A stretch of 64,000 nucleotides of DNA from JAEXZL01 sp049943125 (GTDB taxonomy: Bacteria > Bacillota > Clostridia > Clostridiales > Clostridiaceae): positions 1,550,001-1,614,000 of the forward strand of contig NZ_CP188040.1 of assembly GCF_049943125.1 (NCBI RefSeq), in the 5' to 3' direction. A model generated the notes under the pieces. That model did no database searches, had not been told where the DNA came from, and saw only the letters and a list, made by a program, of their open reading frames with translations. Of this stretch, positions 37,873 through 46,358 are shown in pieces. Within the stretch, counting starts at the first letter, position 1; each line of letters opens with the position of its first letter. The position numbers and the translations under genes are program-made.

Positions 37873-39777
37873 TTGAAGGATAAATTTTCCGTAGATGAGC
37901 TACAGGATATTATAGATAGCGGCTTAACCATGGACTCACAGATTAACGTTCTACTAGAGATTTTGAAGAATGTTCTAGATGAAGGGGCTGTGAGAGCAAG
38001 AACTGTAAAGTATAAGCTGCAAAAATATCTTAAGTCCAAAAATGTTAGCGAAAGAGTTTATGCATTAAATATGATTGCCAGTGATGGTAGAGGTAGTGTA
38101 CAGTCAGTTCCTGAGACTGAAAAGATTCAGGAGGCTTTAGAGGATACCTATGAATGGGTATCTGAGGAGCTGGCAAGAAGATATATACAGAAGCAGATTG
38201 AGGATAAGGTAGAAGAAGCCATAGTTGAAAGACAGGATAAATATGTCGATGAAATGAGGCTTAATATAATAAAGAAGCAAAGGGGTCCAGAGAATACCAA
38301 GACTCTAAAAAAATACTCAGAGCTTAAGGAATTAGGGGAAAGAAAGACTACAAAAAATCTTATGAGCTTCATAAGACCAAAGAGCTTTAAAGAGGTAATA
38401 GGGCAGGATAGGGCTATAAAATCATTATTATCAAAGCTCTCATCCCCTTATCCTCAGCATATAATACTCTATGGTCCACCAGGAGTAGGTAAAACCACGG
38501 CAGCGAGATTAGCGCTGGAGGAGGCTAAAAAGCTTAAGTTTACTCCTTTTGATGAAGACTCTAAGTTTGTTGAGGTAGATGGTACAACCCTTCGTTGGGA
38601 TCCAAGAGAAATCACTAATCCACTTCTAGGCTCTGTTCATGACCCTATTTATCAAGGAAGTAAGAGGGATTTAGCAGAGATTGGAGTTCCTGAGCCTAAA
38701 CCAGGACTAGTTACCGAGGCCCATGGTGGAGTTCTTTTTATAGATGAAATAGGTGAACTGGATAATATACTTCAAAATAAGCTTCTAAAGGTTTTAGAGG
38801 ATAAAAAGGTGGAGTTTTCATCCTCATACTATGATCCTGATGATGAAAGTACACCTAAGTATATTAAATATTTATTTGAAAATGGAGCGCCAGCAGATTT
38901 TGTGCTTATAGGTGCTACCACTAAGGAGCCTGGTGATATTAATCCAGCCCTCCGTTCTAGATGTACAGAGGTTTATTTCGAACCCTTAAATTCTACTGAC
39001 ATAGAAAAGATAGTAGAGGATGCAGCTAAGAAGCTTAACGTTACCCTGGAGGAGGGAGTTGCCTCCTATATAAGCAGATATACCATTGAAGGTAGAAGGG
39101 CAGTGAATATACTTTCCGATGCCTATGGTAATCTTTTATACAATTTAAAGGATGACCTAGGTGAATCTGTAACTATTACTAAAAAGGATGTAGAAGAGGT
39201 CATTTCTATAGGAAGGCTTACCCCTTATGAGATCCTTGATATCTCAGAGGAGTATGAAGTTGGACATGTTTATGGTCTAGGAGTTTCGGGATTCTTAGGC
39301 TCTACAATAGAGATAGAAGCTTCTGTTTTCCCTGCTAAGGAAAAGGGAGCAGGAGTAGTTAGATTTAATGATACCGCTGGTTCCATGGCAAAGGATTCTG
39401 TATTCAATGCAGCTTCTGTTATAAGAAGAGTCTCAGATAAAGATCTAAAGGATTATGACATACATGTAAATGTAGTAGGGGGAGGAAATATAGATGGTCC
39501 TTCTGCCGGGGCTGCTATTACCATTTGTATAATGAGTGCTCTTTTAAACAAGCCTATAAGACAGGATGCTGCCATAACAGGAGAGATATCTCTAAAGGGC
39601 AAGGTAAAGCCCGTAGGTGGCATATTTGAAAAGGTATATGGAGCTAGAAGAAAAGGAATCAACCTTGTAATTGTACCTAAGGATAATATAGCTGAGGTGC
39701 CTCAAGGCTTAGAAGACATCGAGATAAAGTCTGCCTCCACAATTGAAGATATAATGGAGCTTTTATTTGAAAAATAG
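37873..39777 (+). CDS. lonC: Spore-former Lon-family ATP-dependent protease (LonC type)
   Basis: The 634-residue protein has a TTG start behind AAGGAGG. The N-terminal region is helical and not a classical Lon substrate domain. The AAA+ module has Walker A LYGPPGVGKTT (about 194) and GGVLFIDEIGEL. The Lon protease domain has the catalytic serine in DGPSAGAAI (about 541) and a downstream lysine in GIFEKVYGARR. This layout fits the Lon-like protease limited to spore-formers. The call lonC is by family resemblance. It follows rplI and precedes dnaB. Confidence 0.88.
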   Translation: MKDKFSVDELQDIIDSGLTMDSQINVLLEILKNVLDEGAVRARTVKYKLQKYLKSKNVSERVYALNMIASDGRGSVQSVPETEKIQEALEDTYEWVSEELARRYIQKQIEDKVEEAIVERQDKYVDEMRLNIIKKQRGPENTKTLKKYSELKELGERKTTKNLMSFIRPKSFKEVIGQDRAIKSLLSKLSSPYPQHIILYGPPGVGKTTAARLALEEAKKLKFTPFDEDSKFVEVDGTTLRWDPREITNPLLGSVHDPIYQGSKRDLAEIGVPEPKPGLVTEAHGGVLFIDEIGELDNILQNKLLKVLEDKKVEFSSSYYDPDDESTPKYIKYLFENGAPADFVLIGATTKEPGDINPALRSRCTEVYFEPLNSTDIEKIVEDAAKKLNVTLEEGVASYISRYTIEGRRAVNILSDAYGNLLYNLKDDLGESVTITKKDVEEVISIGRLTPYEILDISEEYEVGHVYGLGVSGFLGSTIEIEASVFPAKEKGAGVVRFNDTAGSMAKDSVFNAASVIRRVSDKDLKDYDIHVNVVGGGNIDGPSAGAAITICIMSALLNKPIRQDAAITGEISLKGKVKPVGGIFEKVYGARRKGINLVIVPKDNIAEVPQGLEDIEIKSASTIEDIMELLFEK

Positions 39778-39815
39778 CCATGGCGGGCTTATAAAGCATC
39801 AAAGAGACTAATGAT

Positions 39816-39847
39816 ACCGAGAAAGGCATTTATGCCTTTCTCGGTTT
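39816..39847 (+). terminator. Terminator after lonC
   Basis: A perfect 14-bp stem ACCGAGAAAGGCAT / ATGCCTTTCTCGGT with loop TT is followed by TTATT. Confidence 0.8.
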
Positions 39848-40063
39848 ATTATATAAAATAAAATCCTTAGAAGGAGTGTCTCTGGGGAAAAGTATTTCAA
39901 ATATAACAAGCAAACAGGAAGATATTTCGTTATATAATAGAATTGGTTTTTGAGGTATAATTATAAATAGCCACTTGATAAATTTTCAAGTTGTTGTAAT
40001 AATATATATGCATTAAAATTATTAATGGGGATTAATAGTATTATTAGAATAGAGGTGAAGACT

Positions 40064-41398
40064 ATGGATATGCCTGTTATGAGAAGCCTGCCGCAAAATA
40101 TTGAAGCGGAGCAATCGGTACTAGGGTCAATGATAATAGATAGAGCTGCAATAGCTACAGCAGCAGAGGCTCTCTCCATAGAGGATTTTTATAGAGACTC
40201 TCATAAGGTTATATTTTCAACAATTGTTGAGATGACCCAGAGAGATATACCGGTAGATATGATTACTCTTATAGAACATCTGAGGTCTATCAGCAAGCTT
40301 GAGGCTGCAGGGGGGATCACCTACATAACAGAGATAAGCACATCTGTACCTTCTACAGCAAACCTTAGATCTTACATAAACATCGTATCTCAGAAGTCAA
40401 CCCTTAGAAAGCTTATCAAGGCTTCTAATGAAATAATAGAAGAGAGCTATGGAAATCAAGATGATGTGGAGAAGGTAGTAGATAACGCAGAAAAAAGAGT
40501 TTTTGAGATAGCGGAGAAAAGAAATACTAATGATTTTGAGCCTTTAAGTGCAGTACTGGAAAGAGGCTTTTTAGAAATAGAGAGATTATTTAATAATAAA
40601 GGAGAAATTACAGGAGTTGGTTCTGGTTTTAAGGACTTAGATGCTAAAACCTCTGGATTTCAAAAGGGTGATATGGTGCTCATAGCTGCAAGACCTTCTA
40701 TGGGTAAGACTACCTTTGCCCTTAATATAGCAGAGCATGCAGCCCTTAGAGAAGGGAAGAAGGTTGTTATATTTTCCTTGGAAATGTCTAAGGAGCAGCT
40801 GGCTTATAAGCTCTTATGCTCCCAGGCAAATGTAGATATGCTTTCCTTAAGAACAGGTAACCTTGAGGATAAGGACTGGGAAAATATAGCTAGAGCCTCA
40901 GGTCCCTTAGCAGCAGCAAAAATATTTATTGATGATACTGCCGGTGTTTCCGTAATGGAAATGCGTTCAAAATGCAGAAGAATTAAGATGGAGCATGGTA
41001 TAGATTTAATACTCATAGACTACCTACAGCTCATGTCCGGTAGCGGGGAAAGCAGACAGCAGGAGGTATCTGAGATCTCTAGATCCATAAAGGCAATTGC
41101 AAAGGAAATGCAGTGCCCAGTTATAGCTCTGTCACAGCTTTCTAGAGCTCCTGAGCAGAGAGCAGATCATAGACCAATGCTTTCTGACCTTAGAGAATCT
41201 GGTTCTATAGAGCAGGATGCTGACCTTGTTATGTTCCTTTATAGAGATGAATACTACAACAAGGAAACAGAAGAGAAGAATATTGGTGAATGTATAGTGG
41301 CTAAGCAGAGAAACGGCCCTGTTGGAACTGTTAAGCTTGCATGGCTTGGTCAGTTCAGTAAATTTGGTAACCTGGATGTAGTTCACAGAGACATGTAG
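40064..41398 (+). CDS. dnaB: Replicative DNA helicase DnaB
   Basis: From the ATG at 40064 (GAGGTG upstream) the helicase has 444 residues starting MDMPVMRSLPQNIEAEQSVLGSM, the usual DnaB opening. A start at 40025 would add 13 residues that do not fit the family. The N-terminal domain is followed by the RecA-like domain with Walker A ARPSMGKTTFAL (about 208) and LILIDYLQLM. No intein interrupts the motifs. It is called dnaC in Bacillus nomenclature. It unwinds DNA at the fork. Confidence 0.96.
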   Translation: MDMPVMRSLPQNIEAEQSVLGSMIIDRAAIATAAEALSIEDFYRDSHKVIFSTIVEMTQRDIPVDMITLIEHLRSISKLEAAGGITYITEISTSVPSTANLRSYINIVSQKSTLRKLIKASNEIIEESYGNQDDVEKVVDNAEKRVFEIAEKRNTNDFEPLSAVLERGFLEIERLFNNKGEITGVGSGFKDLDAKTSGFQKGDMVLIAARPSMGKTTFALNIAEHAALREGKKVVIFSLEMSKEQLAYKLLCSQANVDMLSLRTGNLEDKDWENIARASGPLAAAKIFIDDTAGVSVMEMRSKCRRIKMEHGIDLILIDYLQLMSGSGESRQQEVSEISRSIKAIAKEMQCPVIALSQLSRAPEQRADHRPMLSDLRESGSIEQDADLVMFLYRDEYYNKETEEKNIGECIVAKQRNGPVGTVKLAWLGQFSKFGNLDVVHRDM

Positions 41399-41458
41399 GC
41401 CATTTATATGAGATTCTTATAAACCAATACCGCACATTATATTTAATAAATAAAATAG

Positions 41459-41500
41459 TAAAAACCTATGCTTTAACGATAGTTTTAGCATAGGTTTTTT
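41459..41500. terminator. Bidirectional terminator between dnaB and the DUF4177 gene
   Basis: The stem AAAACCTATGCT / AGCATAGGTTTT is followed by T on the plus side and by T on the minus side (A run before 41464). It serves two convergent genes. Confidence 0.85.
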
Positions 41501-41501
41501 G

Positions 41502-41681
41502 TTATACCATTTCTCTTTTAAAGTAGAACCATGTTCCATCCACCCCAGCTAATTCCCAGCCATTTTTTCCTAGTAAATTTAGCTTTTGACTAATTTCCTT
41601 ATTATAGATGCTCTTATCTGCTTTAAAAATGCTCTTTAGTTCAATTTGTATCTGCTCTACTTTGTATTCGTATTGTTTCAC
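41502..41681 (-). CDS. Small DUF4177-like protein
   Basis: A 59-residue frame on the minus strand starts with GTG at 41681, eight bases behind GAGGTGG, and ends at 41502 beside a terminator. It contains KQYEYKVEQIQIEL, KLNLLGKNGWELAGVDG and WFYFKRE. This is the DUF4177 layout of a YEYK strand, an LNxLGxxGWEL helix and a closing strand. The function of these small proteins is unknown. The intact ribosome-binding site and conserved motif make it a real gene. Confidence 0.82.
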   Translation of the reverse strand: MKQYEYKVEQIQIELKSIFKADKSIYNKEISQKLNLLGKNGWELAGVDGTWFYFKREMV

Positions 41682-41838
41682 TTACATTCCACCTCACCCT
41701 TATTTTATCCAATTTAATTGTTATTTTATATTGAGTTTATAGGTTAATATTGTAGCTATTATAAATATATTCAAAGGAATCAATTTATATTTTTTAAAGC
41801 TATTTAAATACTATGTGACGAAGCTATATAATAAGCTT

Positions 41839-41886
41839 ATACAGATACAGATACAGATACAGATACAGATACAGATACAGATACAG
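41839..41886. repeat. Hexanucleotide tandem repeat (ATACAG)8
   Basis: Eight perfect copies of ATACAG are flanked by AAGCTTAT on both sides. A TATAAT at 41827-41832 suggests that transcription starts about where the repeat begins. The repeat would then be most of the 5' UTR of the ABC exporter genes that start at 41930. Confidence 0.93.
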
Positions 41887-41929
41887 AAAGCTTATAGGGT
41901 ATTTATTAATTTATTTGGGAGGACAGAAA

Positions 41930-42808
41930 ATGGATATGGAGCAGGTAAAGCTTCGTGTGGAGAATTTAACTAAATACTATGGAAAGACTCTTGGTGTGAA
42001 AAATCTATCCTTAGACGTTAATAAGGGAGAAATCTTTGGCTTTATAGGACCTAATGGTGCAGGTAAGTCTACGACTATACGGTGTATTATGAATCTTATT
42101 AATAAGACAGAGGGTAAGGTATACATTGATGGAGAGCTCTTTACTAAGGACAAGACAGAGATCTTTAGAAAGATAGGCTACCTGCCCAGTGAAATACAGC
42201 TATATGATGACCTTACTGTAAGGGAAATGATAGATTATTCAGCTTCCTTTTATAAAAATATAGATACAGAATATGTTAATTCCATAATAGAACGGCTAGA
42301 GCTTGATACTTCAAAAAAGCTAGAGGATTTATCCTTGGGAAACAGAAAAAAGCTTGGTATTGTACTTTCACTGATGCATAGTCCAGAGCTTATTATCATG
42401 GATGAGGCAACCAGTGGTTTAGATCCTTTAATGCAGGAGGCTTTTTATGAAATTCTACTGGAAGAGAGAGCTAAAGGGAAGACTATATTTTTTTCCTCTC
42501 ATAATCTCCCTGAGGTGAGAAGGCTTTGCCATCGCATCGGAATAATTAAAGAAGGACAGCTTATTACCATTGATACAGTAGATAATCTTACCAGAAGTAA
42601 TATACTTATTGTTACTTTAGCTTGTGATAATAATCAGGTAGCAGAAAAGCTTGGAGCTAGGGTTATATCTCGAGGTGAGGGTTTAATTAAGTTCATCTAT
42701 GATGGCAGCACTGATGTCTTAATCTCAGCATTGCAGGGTCTTAAGGTTTCTAGGCTTCTCATAGAAGAGCCTTCACTAGAAGAAATCTTCATGCACTATT
42801 ATCAGTAG
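41930..42808 (+). CDS. ABC transporter ATP-binding protein
   Basis: From the ATG at 41930 (GGGAGGA eight bases upstream) the protein has 292 residues. It has Walker A GPNGAGKST, a degenerate signature LSLGNRKKLGI in place of LSGGQ, and Walker B LIIMDEATSGLDP with the H-loop in SSHNLPEVRRL. The C-terminal part resembles the regulatory tail of drug-type (CcmA/DrrA) exporters. The permease follows 12 bases later. The substrate is unknown. A hexanucleotide repeat occupies the leader. Confidence 0.92.
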   Translation: MDMEQVKLRVENLTKYYGKTLGVKNLSLDVNKGEIFGFIGPNGAGKSTTIRCIMNLINKTEGKVYIDGELFTKDKTEIFRKIGYLPSEIQLYDDLTVREMIDYSASFYKNIDTEYVNSIIERLELDTSKKLEDLSLGNRKKLGIVLSLMHSPELIIMDEATSGLDPLMQEAFYEILLEERAKGKTIFFSSHNLPEVRRLCHRIGIIKEGQLITIDTVDNLTRSNILIVTLACDNNQVAEKLGARVISRGEGLIKFIYDGSTDVLISALQGLKVSRLLIEEPSLEEIFMHYYQ

Positions 42809-42820
42809 GAGGAAGAAGAT

Positions 42821-43621
42821 ATGGTTAAAAGAGAACTGAAAATTAATCTTAAGTCTTTTTTGATTTGGACAAGCGTAATACTGGGTATGTTCATAGTTGT
42901 GTTATCTATATATCCTTCTCTTATGAATAGTGAAACCATGTCTGGCATAGATTCTATGCTTGAAATGTTTCCAGAAGAAGTATTAAAGGCCTTTAACATG
43001 GATCTTGTAGAGGTTGCTAGTATCTCTACTGCCTCAGGATGGATTAAAACAGAGGGGCTTGTATTCTTTTTACTGGTAGGCTCCTTATATGCCTCAATTC
43101 TTGGAGGAAACATACTGTTAAAGGAAGAAAGCGATAAAACCATAGAATTTCTTGCAGTAAAGCCTATAACAAGAAGTGGAATAATTACCTCTAAGGTTAT
43201 ATCCGGACTTATATATATCACAGCCTTTGATTTAATAGTTTCTGCTGGTACCATAATTGGTCTTTGGCTTTTAGATGATTTAGTTCTTAAGGATATGGTA
43301 ATGCTGCTGGTTGGACCTATAATAATTTTTTATGTGTTTTTTGCATTAACCTTATTTATATCAACATTTTTTTCAAAAACAAAGAAGATTGTAGGACTAA
43401 GCTTTGCCCTTGTATTTGCTTCTTATTTTCTACAGGTTATAGGCTCCTTATCTGAAAAAGTAGAGATGGTTAAATATTTTTCTATATTTAGTATATATGA
43501 AACGAGAACAGTATTAGTAGAAGGCTCTTTGAATTATTTATCAATAGGTGTTGGGATAATAATCATACTTATCTCTACTGCTGCGACATATATCAATTAC
43601 AATAAAAAAGAGCTAGTATAA
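42821..43621 (+). CDS. ABC-2 type transporter permease
   Basis: The 266-residue protein has six hydrophobic segments: an N-terminal span, a loop with LEMFPEEVLKAFNM, then pairs of spans around KPITRSGIITSKVISGLIYI and a last span before YINYNKKELV. This is the ABC-2/NatB-like exporter permease arrangement. It pairs with the ATPase upstream (GGAGGAAGA site, 12-base gap). A strong bidirectional terminator follows. The substrate cannot be inferred. Confidence 0.88.
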   Translation: MVKRELKINLKSFLIWTSVILGMFIVVLSIYPSLMNSETMSGIDSMLEMFPEEVLKAFNMDLVEVASISTASGWIKTEGLVFFLLVGSLYASILGGNILLKEESDKTIEFLAVKPITRSGIITSKVISGLIYITAFDLIVSAGTIIGLWLLDDLVLKDMVMLLVGPIIIFYVFFALTLFISTFFSKTKKIVGLSFALVFASYFLQVIGSLSEKVEMVKYFSIFSIYETRTVLVEGSLNYLSIGVGIIIILISTAATYINYNKKELV

Positions 43622-43657
43622 GCTTATATAATAATTAATTATTTTTTGGATAAAATA

Positions 43658-43724
43658 AAGGTATACAAAGGTAGTATTTCTTAATTTCTCTTAAGAATAT
43701 ACTACCAGCTTGTATACCTTTTTT
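43658..43724. terminator. Bidirectional terminator between the ABC permease and hsp20
   Basis: A long inverted repeat (AAGGTATACAA, GGTAGTAT, TTCTTA with their complements) ends in TTTTTT on the plus side. The convergent hsp20 gene ends 55 bases further on. Confidence 0.85.
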
Positions 43725-43778
43725 AGTTAATAGATATTTACCTTGGTAGAGTAAGAGCTAATCAGTGATAAGTATGGA

Positions 43779-44174
43779 CTATCCTTTTGGGAGAAATACT
43801 GTCATAACGCCATGACTATAGGATAGTTTTATTTTTTCAGGAATTATTTTTTCTATATAAAACATTCTTCGTAACTCTCCATAGTGCTTTTCCTTTTGGA
43901 GTGTTCTTTTATCCTCTAGCTCCCGGCGGAAGGCAGCTATGACGATAAAGTTATTAATATAATCTACCTGGATATCCTCTGATGGTATTCCTGGTAGATC
44001 TGCTTCTATTATGTACTGATCCTCATCCTCGTATAAATCAATGGAGAAGGCATCAGATACATAATTGAATTTGAAGCTTTTATCAACGAAGAAGCTATTA
44101 AAAAAGTCATCAAAAAACTCCTCGCAGTTGATTATATTTTTTGGAGATACATTGAAAGGTATTAAAGACCTCAT
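43779..44174 (-). CDS. Small heat-shock protein Hsp20
   Basis: This 131-residue protein has a short N-terminal region rich in Phe and Asp (EEFFDDFFNSFFVDKSF). An alpha-crystallin domain follows: AFSIDLYEDEDQYIIEADLPGIPSEDIQVDY, then FYIEKIIPEKIKLSYSHGVMTVFLPKG. It is an ATP-independent chaperone that holds unfolding proteins. It ends right after the crystallin domain, so the C-terminal I-x-I extension used for oligomer formation is missing. An AAAGGAGTGAAAG Shine-Dalgarno precedes it. No CIRCE element was seen upstream. Confidence 0.88.
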   Translation of the reverse strand: MRSLIPFNVSPKNIINCEEFFDDFFNSFFVDKSFKFNYVSDAFSIDLYEDEDQYIIEADLPGIPSEDIQVDYINNFIVIAAFRRELEDKRTLQKEKHYGELRRMFYIEKIIPEKIKLSYSHGVMTVFLPKG

Positions 44175-44349
44175 GTACTTTCACTCCTTTCTTATATCTT
44201 CACTTATAGTTTCACCAGATAGAGCTTTAGTATCCTGAGGTCTTTGTGGCTTAGAATATATAATGTTTCTTATAATGCAAAATTTATATATAATAGAGTT
44301 ATTAACATGGGAATAGCGCTGTTTATCACATAGAAAGAAGGGATATATT

Positions 44350-45141
44350 ATGAAGCTAACATTTATTGGCTGCGGAAATATGGGACAAGCTATGCTAAAG
44401 GGTATATTAAGCTCTGAGAAGCTTAGAGGCACGGAAATAATTGCTACAGCTAGAAGCAGGGAGACTTTAGCTAGGCTAGAGAAGGATTATGGTATACATA
44501 CCACAGAGGACAACAAAAAAGCAGCTTCCTGGGGAGATATAGTAATACTAGCTGTTAAGCCTCAGATGTATGAAGCTGTTCTTGGAGAGATAAAGGAAGA
44601 GCTTAAGGATAAGTTAATTGTATCCATAGCAGCAGGAAAAAGTCTAAGGCAATTAGAGGAATTATTAGGTACAGATAAGAAGCTTATAAGAGCCATGCCA
44701 AATACTCCTGCTATGGTTCTGGAAGGAATAACAGCTCTCTGCCCTAATAAGAATATAGAGGAAGAGGAGCTAAATACTATAGAGGATATATTATCGGCCT
44801 TCGGGAAAACTGAAGTCATAGAGGAAAAGCAAATGGATGCCTTCATAGGAATCTGTGGCTCTTCACCAGCTTATGTTTTTATGTTCATAGAAGCTTTAGC
44901 TGATGGTGCTGTAAAGGAAGGTCTTCCTAGAGCTAAGGCTTATAGGATGGCTGCTCAAGCAGTGCTAGGCTCTGCAAAGCTAGTCCTTGAAAGTGGTAAG
45001 CACCCAGGAGAGCTGAAGGATATGGTATGCTCGCCAGGAGGCACAACCATTGAGGCAGTAGCAGCCTTGGAGGAATATGGCTTTAGAAGCTCTGTGATAA
45101 AAGCAGTGGAAAGATGCAGTGAGAAGTCCAGAACAATGTAG
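44350..45141 (+). CDS. proC: Pyrroline-5-carboxylate reductase
   Basis: The 263-residue enzyme makes proline from pyrroline-5-carboxylate with NAD(P)H. The Rossmann motif FIGCGNMGQAMLKGI opens the protein. RAMPNTPAMVLEGI (near 116) and the C-terminal signature SSPAYVFMFIEALADGAVKEGL with SPGGTTIEAVAALEE follow. A conventional ending with KSRTM is present. It is a single gene, divergent from hsp20. Confidence 0.96.
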   Translation: MKLTFIGCGNMGQAMLKGILSSEKLRGTEIIATARSRETLARLEKDYGIHTTEDNKKAASWGDIVILAVKPQMYEAVLGEIKEELKDKLIVSIAAGKSLRQLEELLGTDKKLIRAMPNTPAMVLEGITALCPNKNIEEEELNTIEDILSAFGKTEVIEEKQMDAFIGICGSSPAYVFMFIEALADGAVKEGLPRAKAYRMAAQAVLGSAKLVLESGKHPGELKDMVCSPGGTTIEAVAALEEYGFRSSVIKAVERCSEKSRTM

Positions 45142-45238
45142 GCAAGGCTTCATAAAAGCTTTACTCTATTAGAATTTCCTTTAGTCTTACAGGAAACTTT
45201 TCATAAAGAACTTTAACTATAAAAAGGAGGTTTTTTTT

Positions 45239-45379
45239 ATGGGAAGCTCAGGAGAAAGACAGAGGCAGCAAGCCTTCATAGCGGAAACGAAAGCATCAAT
45301 GAATGCAAAAAATGGCTATAACTTTCGTGGAAACTCTGGAAGAGAGCCAGGAATAAAGGATACTAAGTGTAAAAGATAG
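45239..45379 (+). CDS. Small hydrophilic protein, unknown
   Basis: A 46-residue frame starts with ATG at 45239, eight bases behind AAAAAGGAGG. It is charged and Gln/Arg/Lys-rich (GSSGERQRQQAFIAETKAS, then NGYNFRGNSG), has no hydrophobic segment and ends with CKR. I do not recognise it. The strong ribosome-binding site and the terminator 70 bases after its stop support expression. Its length and Gly/Asn composition would suit a small spore-type or regulatory protein, but this is speculation. Confidence 0.6.
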   Translation: MGSSGERQRQQAFIAETKASMNAKNGYNFRGNSGREPGIKDTKCKR

Positions 45380-45446
45380 TTTCTATATGCAGGCTTCTAT
45401 TTAACAATAAAATATATAGAAGTAATAGTAGAGCATATTTACAGAA

Positions 45447-45484
45447 AAAACGGTAGATTTCCCGGGAAATCTGCCGTTTTTTAA
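45447..45484. terminator. Bidirectional terminator containing a Noc-binding-site palindrome
   Basis: The stem ACGGTAGATTTCCC / GGGAAATCTGCCGT (one G-T pair) with T tracts on both sides ends the small gene (45239, plus) and the SOD-like gene (minus). Its core, 45457-45470, is ATTTCCCGGGAAAT, identical to the B. subtilis Noc-binding consensus as I remember it. Confidence 0.85.
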
Positions 45485-45517
45485 TTGAATAAATTTTAAT
45501 TTATATACTTCATAACC

Positions 45518-46147
45518 TTAAAGGAATCTGTAGCTTTCAGCATTTCTCATCGCCTGATATTTTCTTAGTCTATCATTTACTACCTTCCAATTTATATTTT
45601 TTAAGAAGGCATCGATATAGGCATTTCTATCTATACCAAAATCAATCATATATGCATGCTCATAAACATCCATCACAAGGAGGGGATAAGAGAGCCATAT
45701 GGGTCCATCATCATGAGCATCCTGTCCTATTACTTGAAGCTCCTCAGTGCGAGGATCCATAGTAACTACAACCCAGCCTCTCATTGAAAGAGCGGCATTT
45801 CTAATATAAGCTATAAAGTTCTCATAGCTATTAAAGAAGCTGTTTATGATATTTATCATTTCACTGCTAGGGGCTCCACCAGGGTTGGTCATGTTTTCAA
45901 AATAAAGCTCATGAAGCTTTAAGCCATCTAAAGCATAGGTTTCACCCTTCTTTAAATTTCTCATGGGACTATTGGTGGTGTTAGGCCTGGGATATGCTGA
46001 GGCATCTCTGGGCATGGCATTCATTTCATTAAATTGATTAACATATCTTTTATAAAGCTCATAATGCTGCTGAAGCTGACTTAGGCTTATATCCCTAACA
46101 GAGCTGAAGTTATAATTTATTGGGGTAAGAGTTTTTATCCTTTCCAT
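45518..46147 (-). CDS. Iron/manganese superoxide dismutase family protein (divergent)
   Basis: This 209-residue protein has the SOD fold landmarks. The candidate metal ligands are H28 (in SQLQQHYELYKRYVNQFN), H79 (LKLHELYFENM), and D160 and H164 (DVYEHAYMIDFG). The usual D-x-W-E-H has Tyr for Trp, and the first histidine motif is shortened compared with HHxxHH. The family converts superoxide to peroxide and oxygen. The divergence makes activity uncertain; related clostridial SOD-like proteins exist. A ribosome-binding site is present, but weak (AAAGGAATAACC). Confidence 0.78.
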   Translation of the reverse strand: MERIKTLTPINYNFSSVRDISLSQLQQHYELYKRYVNQFNEMNAMPRDASAYPRPNTTNSPMRNLKKGETYALDGLKLHELYFENMTNPGGAPSSEMINIINSFFNSYENFIAYIRNAALSMRGWVVVTMDPRTEELQVIGQDAHDDGPIWLSYPLLVMDVYEHAYMIDFGIDRNAYIDAFLKNINWKVVNDRLRKYQAMRNAESYRFL

Positions 46148-46302
46148 AGGTTATTCCTTTTATAATTATTACATATAATAATTATATTCAGTAATAAAAT
46201 AAGTGTTAAATAACTAACTATAAATAAATAATTGATATTAATACAATAAACTTATATATAACTTAAAAGGGTAGAAAAAGTTTTTCAAAAATTTACAATA
46301 TT

Positions 46303-46332
46303 ATTACATTTTTAAGTCTAAAGTGTTATAAT
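46303..46332 (+). promoter_or_regulatory. Putative promoter of the NfeD-flotillin operon
   Basis: ATTACA and TATAAT (46327-46332) are separated by 18 bases and lie 27 bases ahead of the NfeD start. The match is moderate. Confidence 0.45.
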
Positions 46333-46358
46333 CATATTATAATAAAGAGGTGAAATTT

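Noticed and set aside
39974..39990. Operator palindrome CTTGATAAATTTTCAAG upstream of dnaB
   Set aside because: It has one mismatch, is AT-rich and single-copy in the window, and resembles no known operator I can name.
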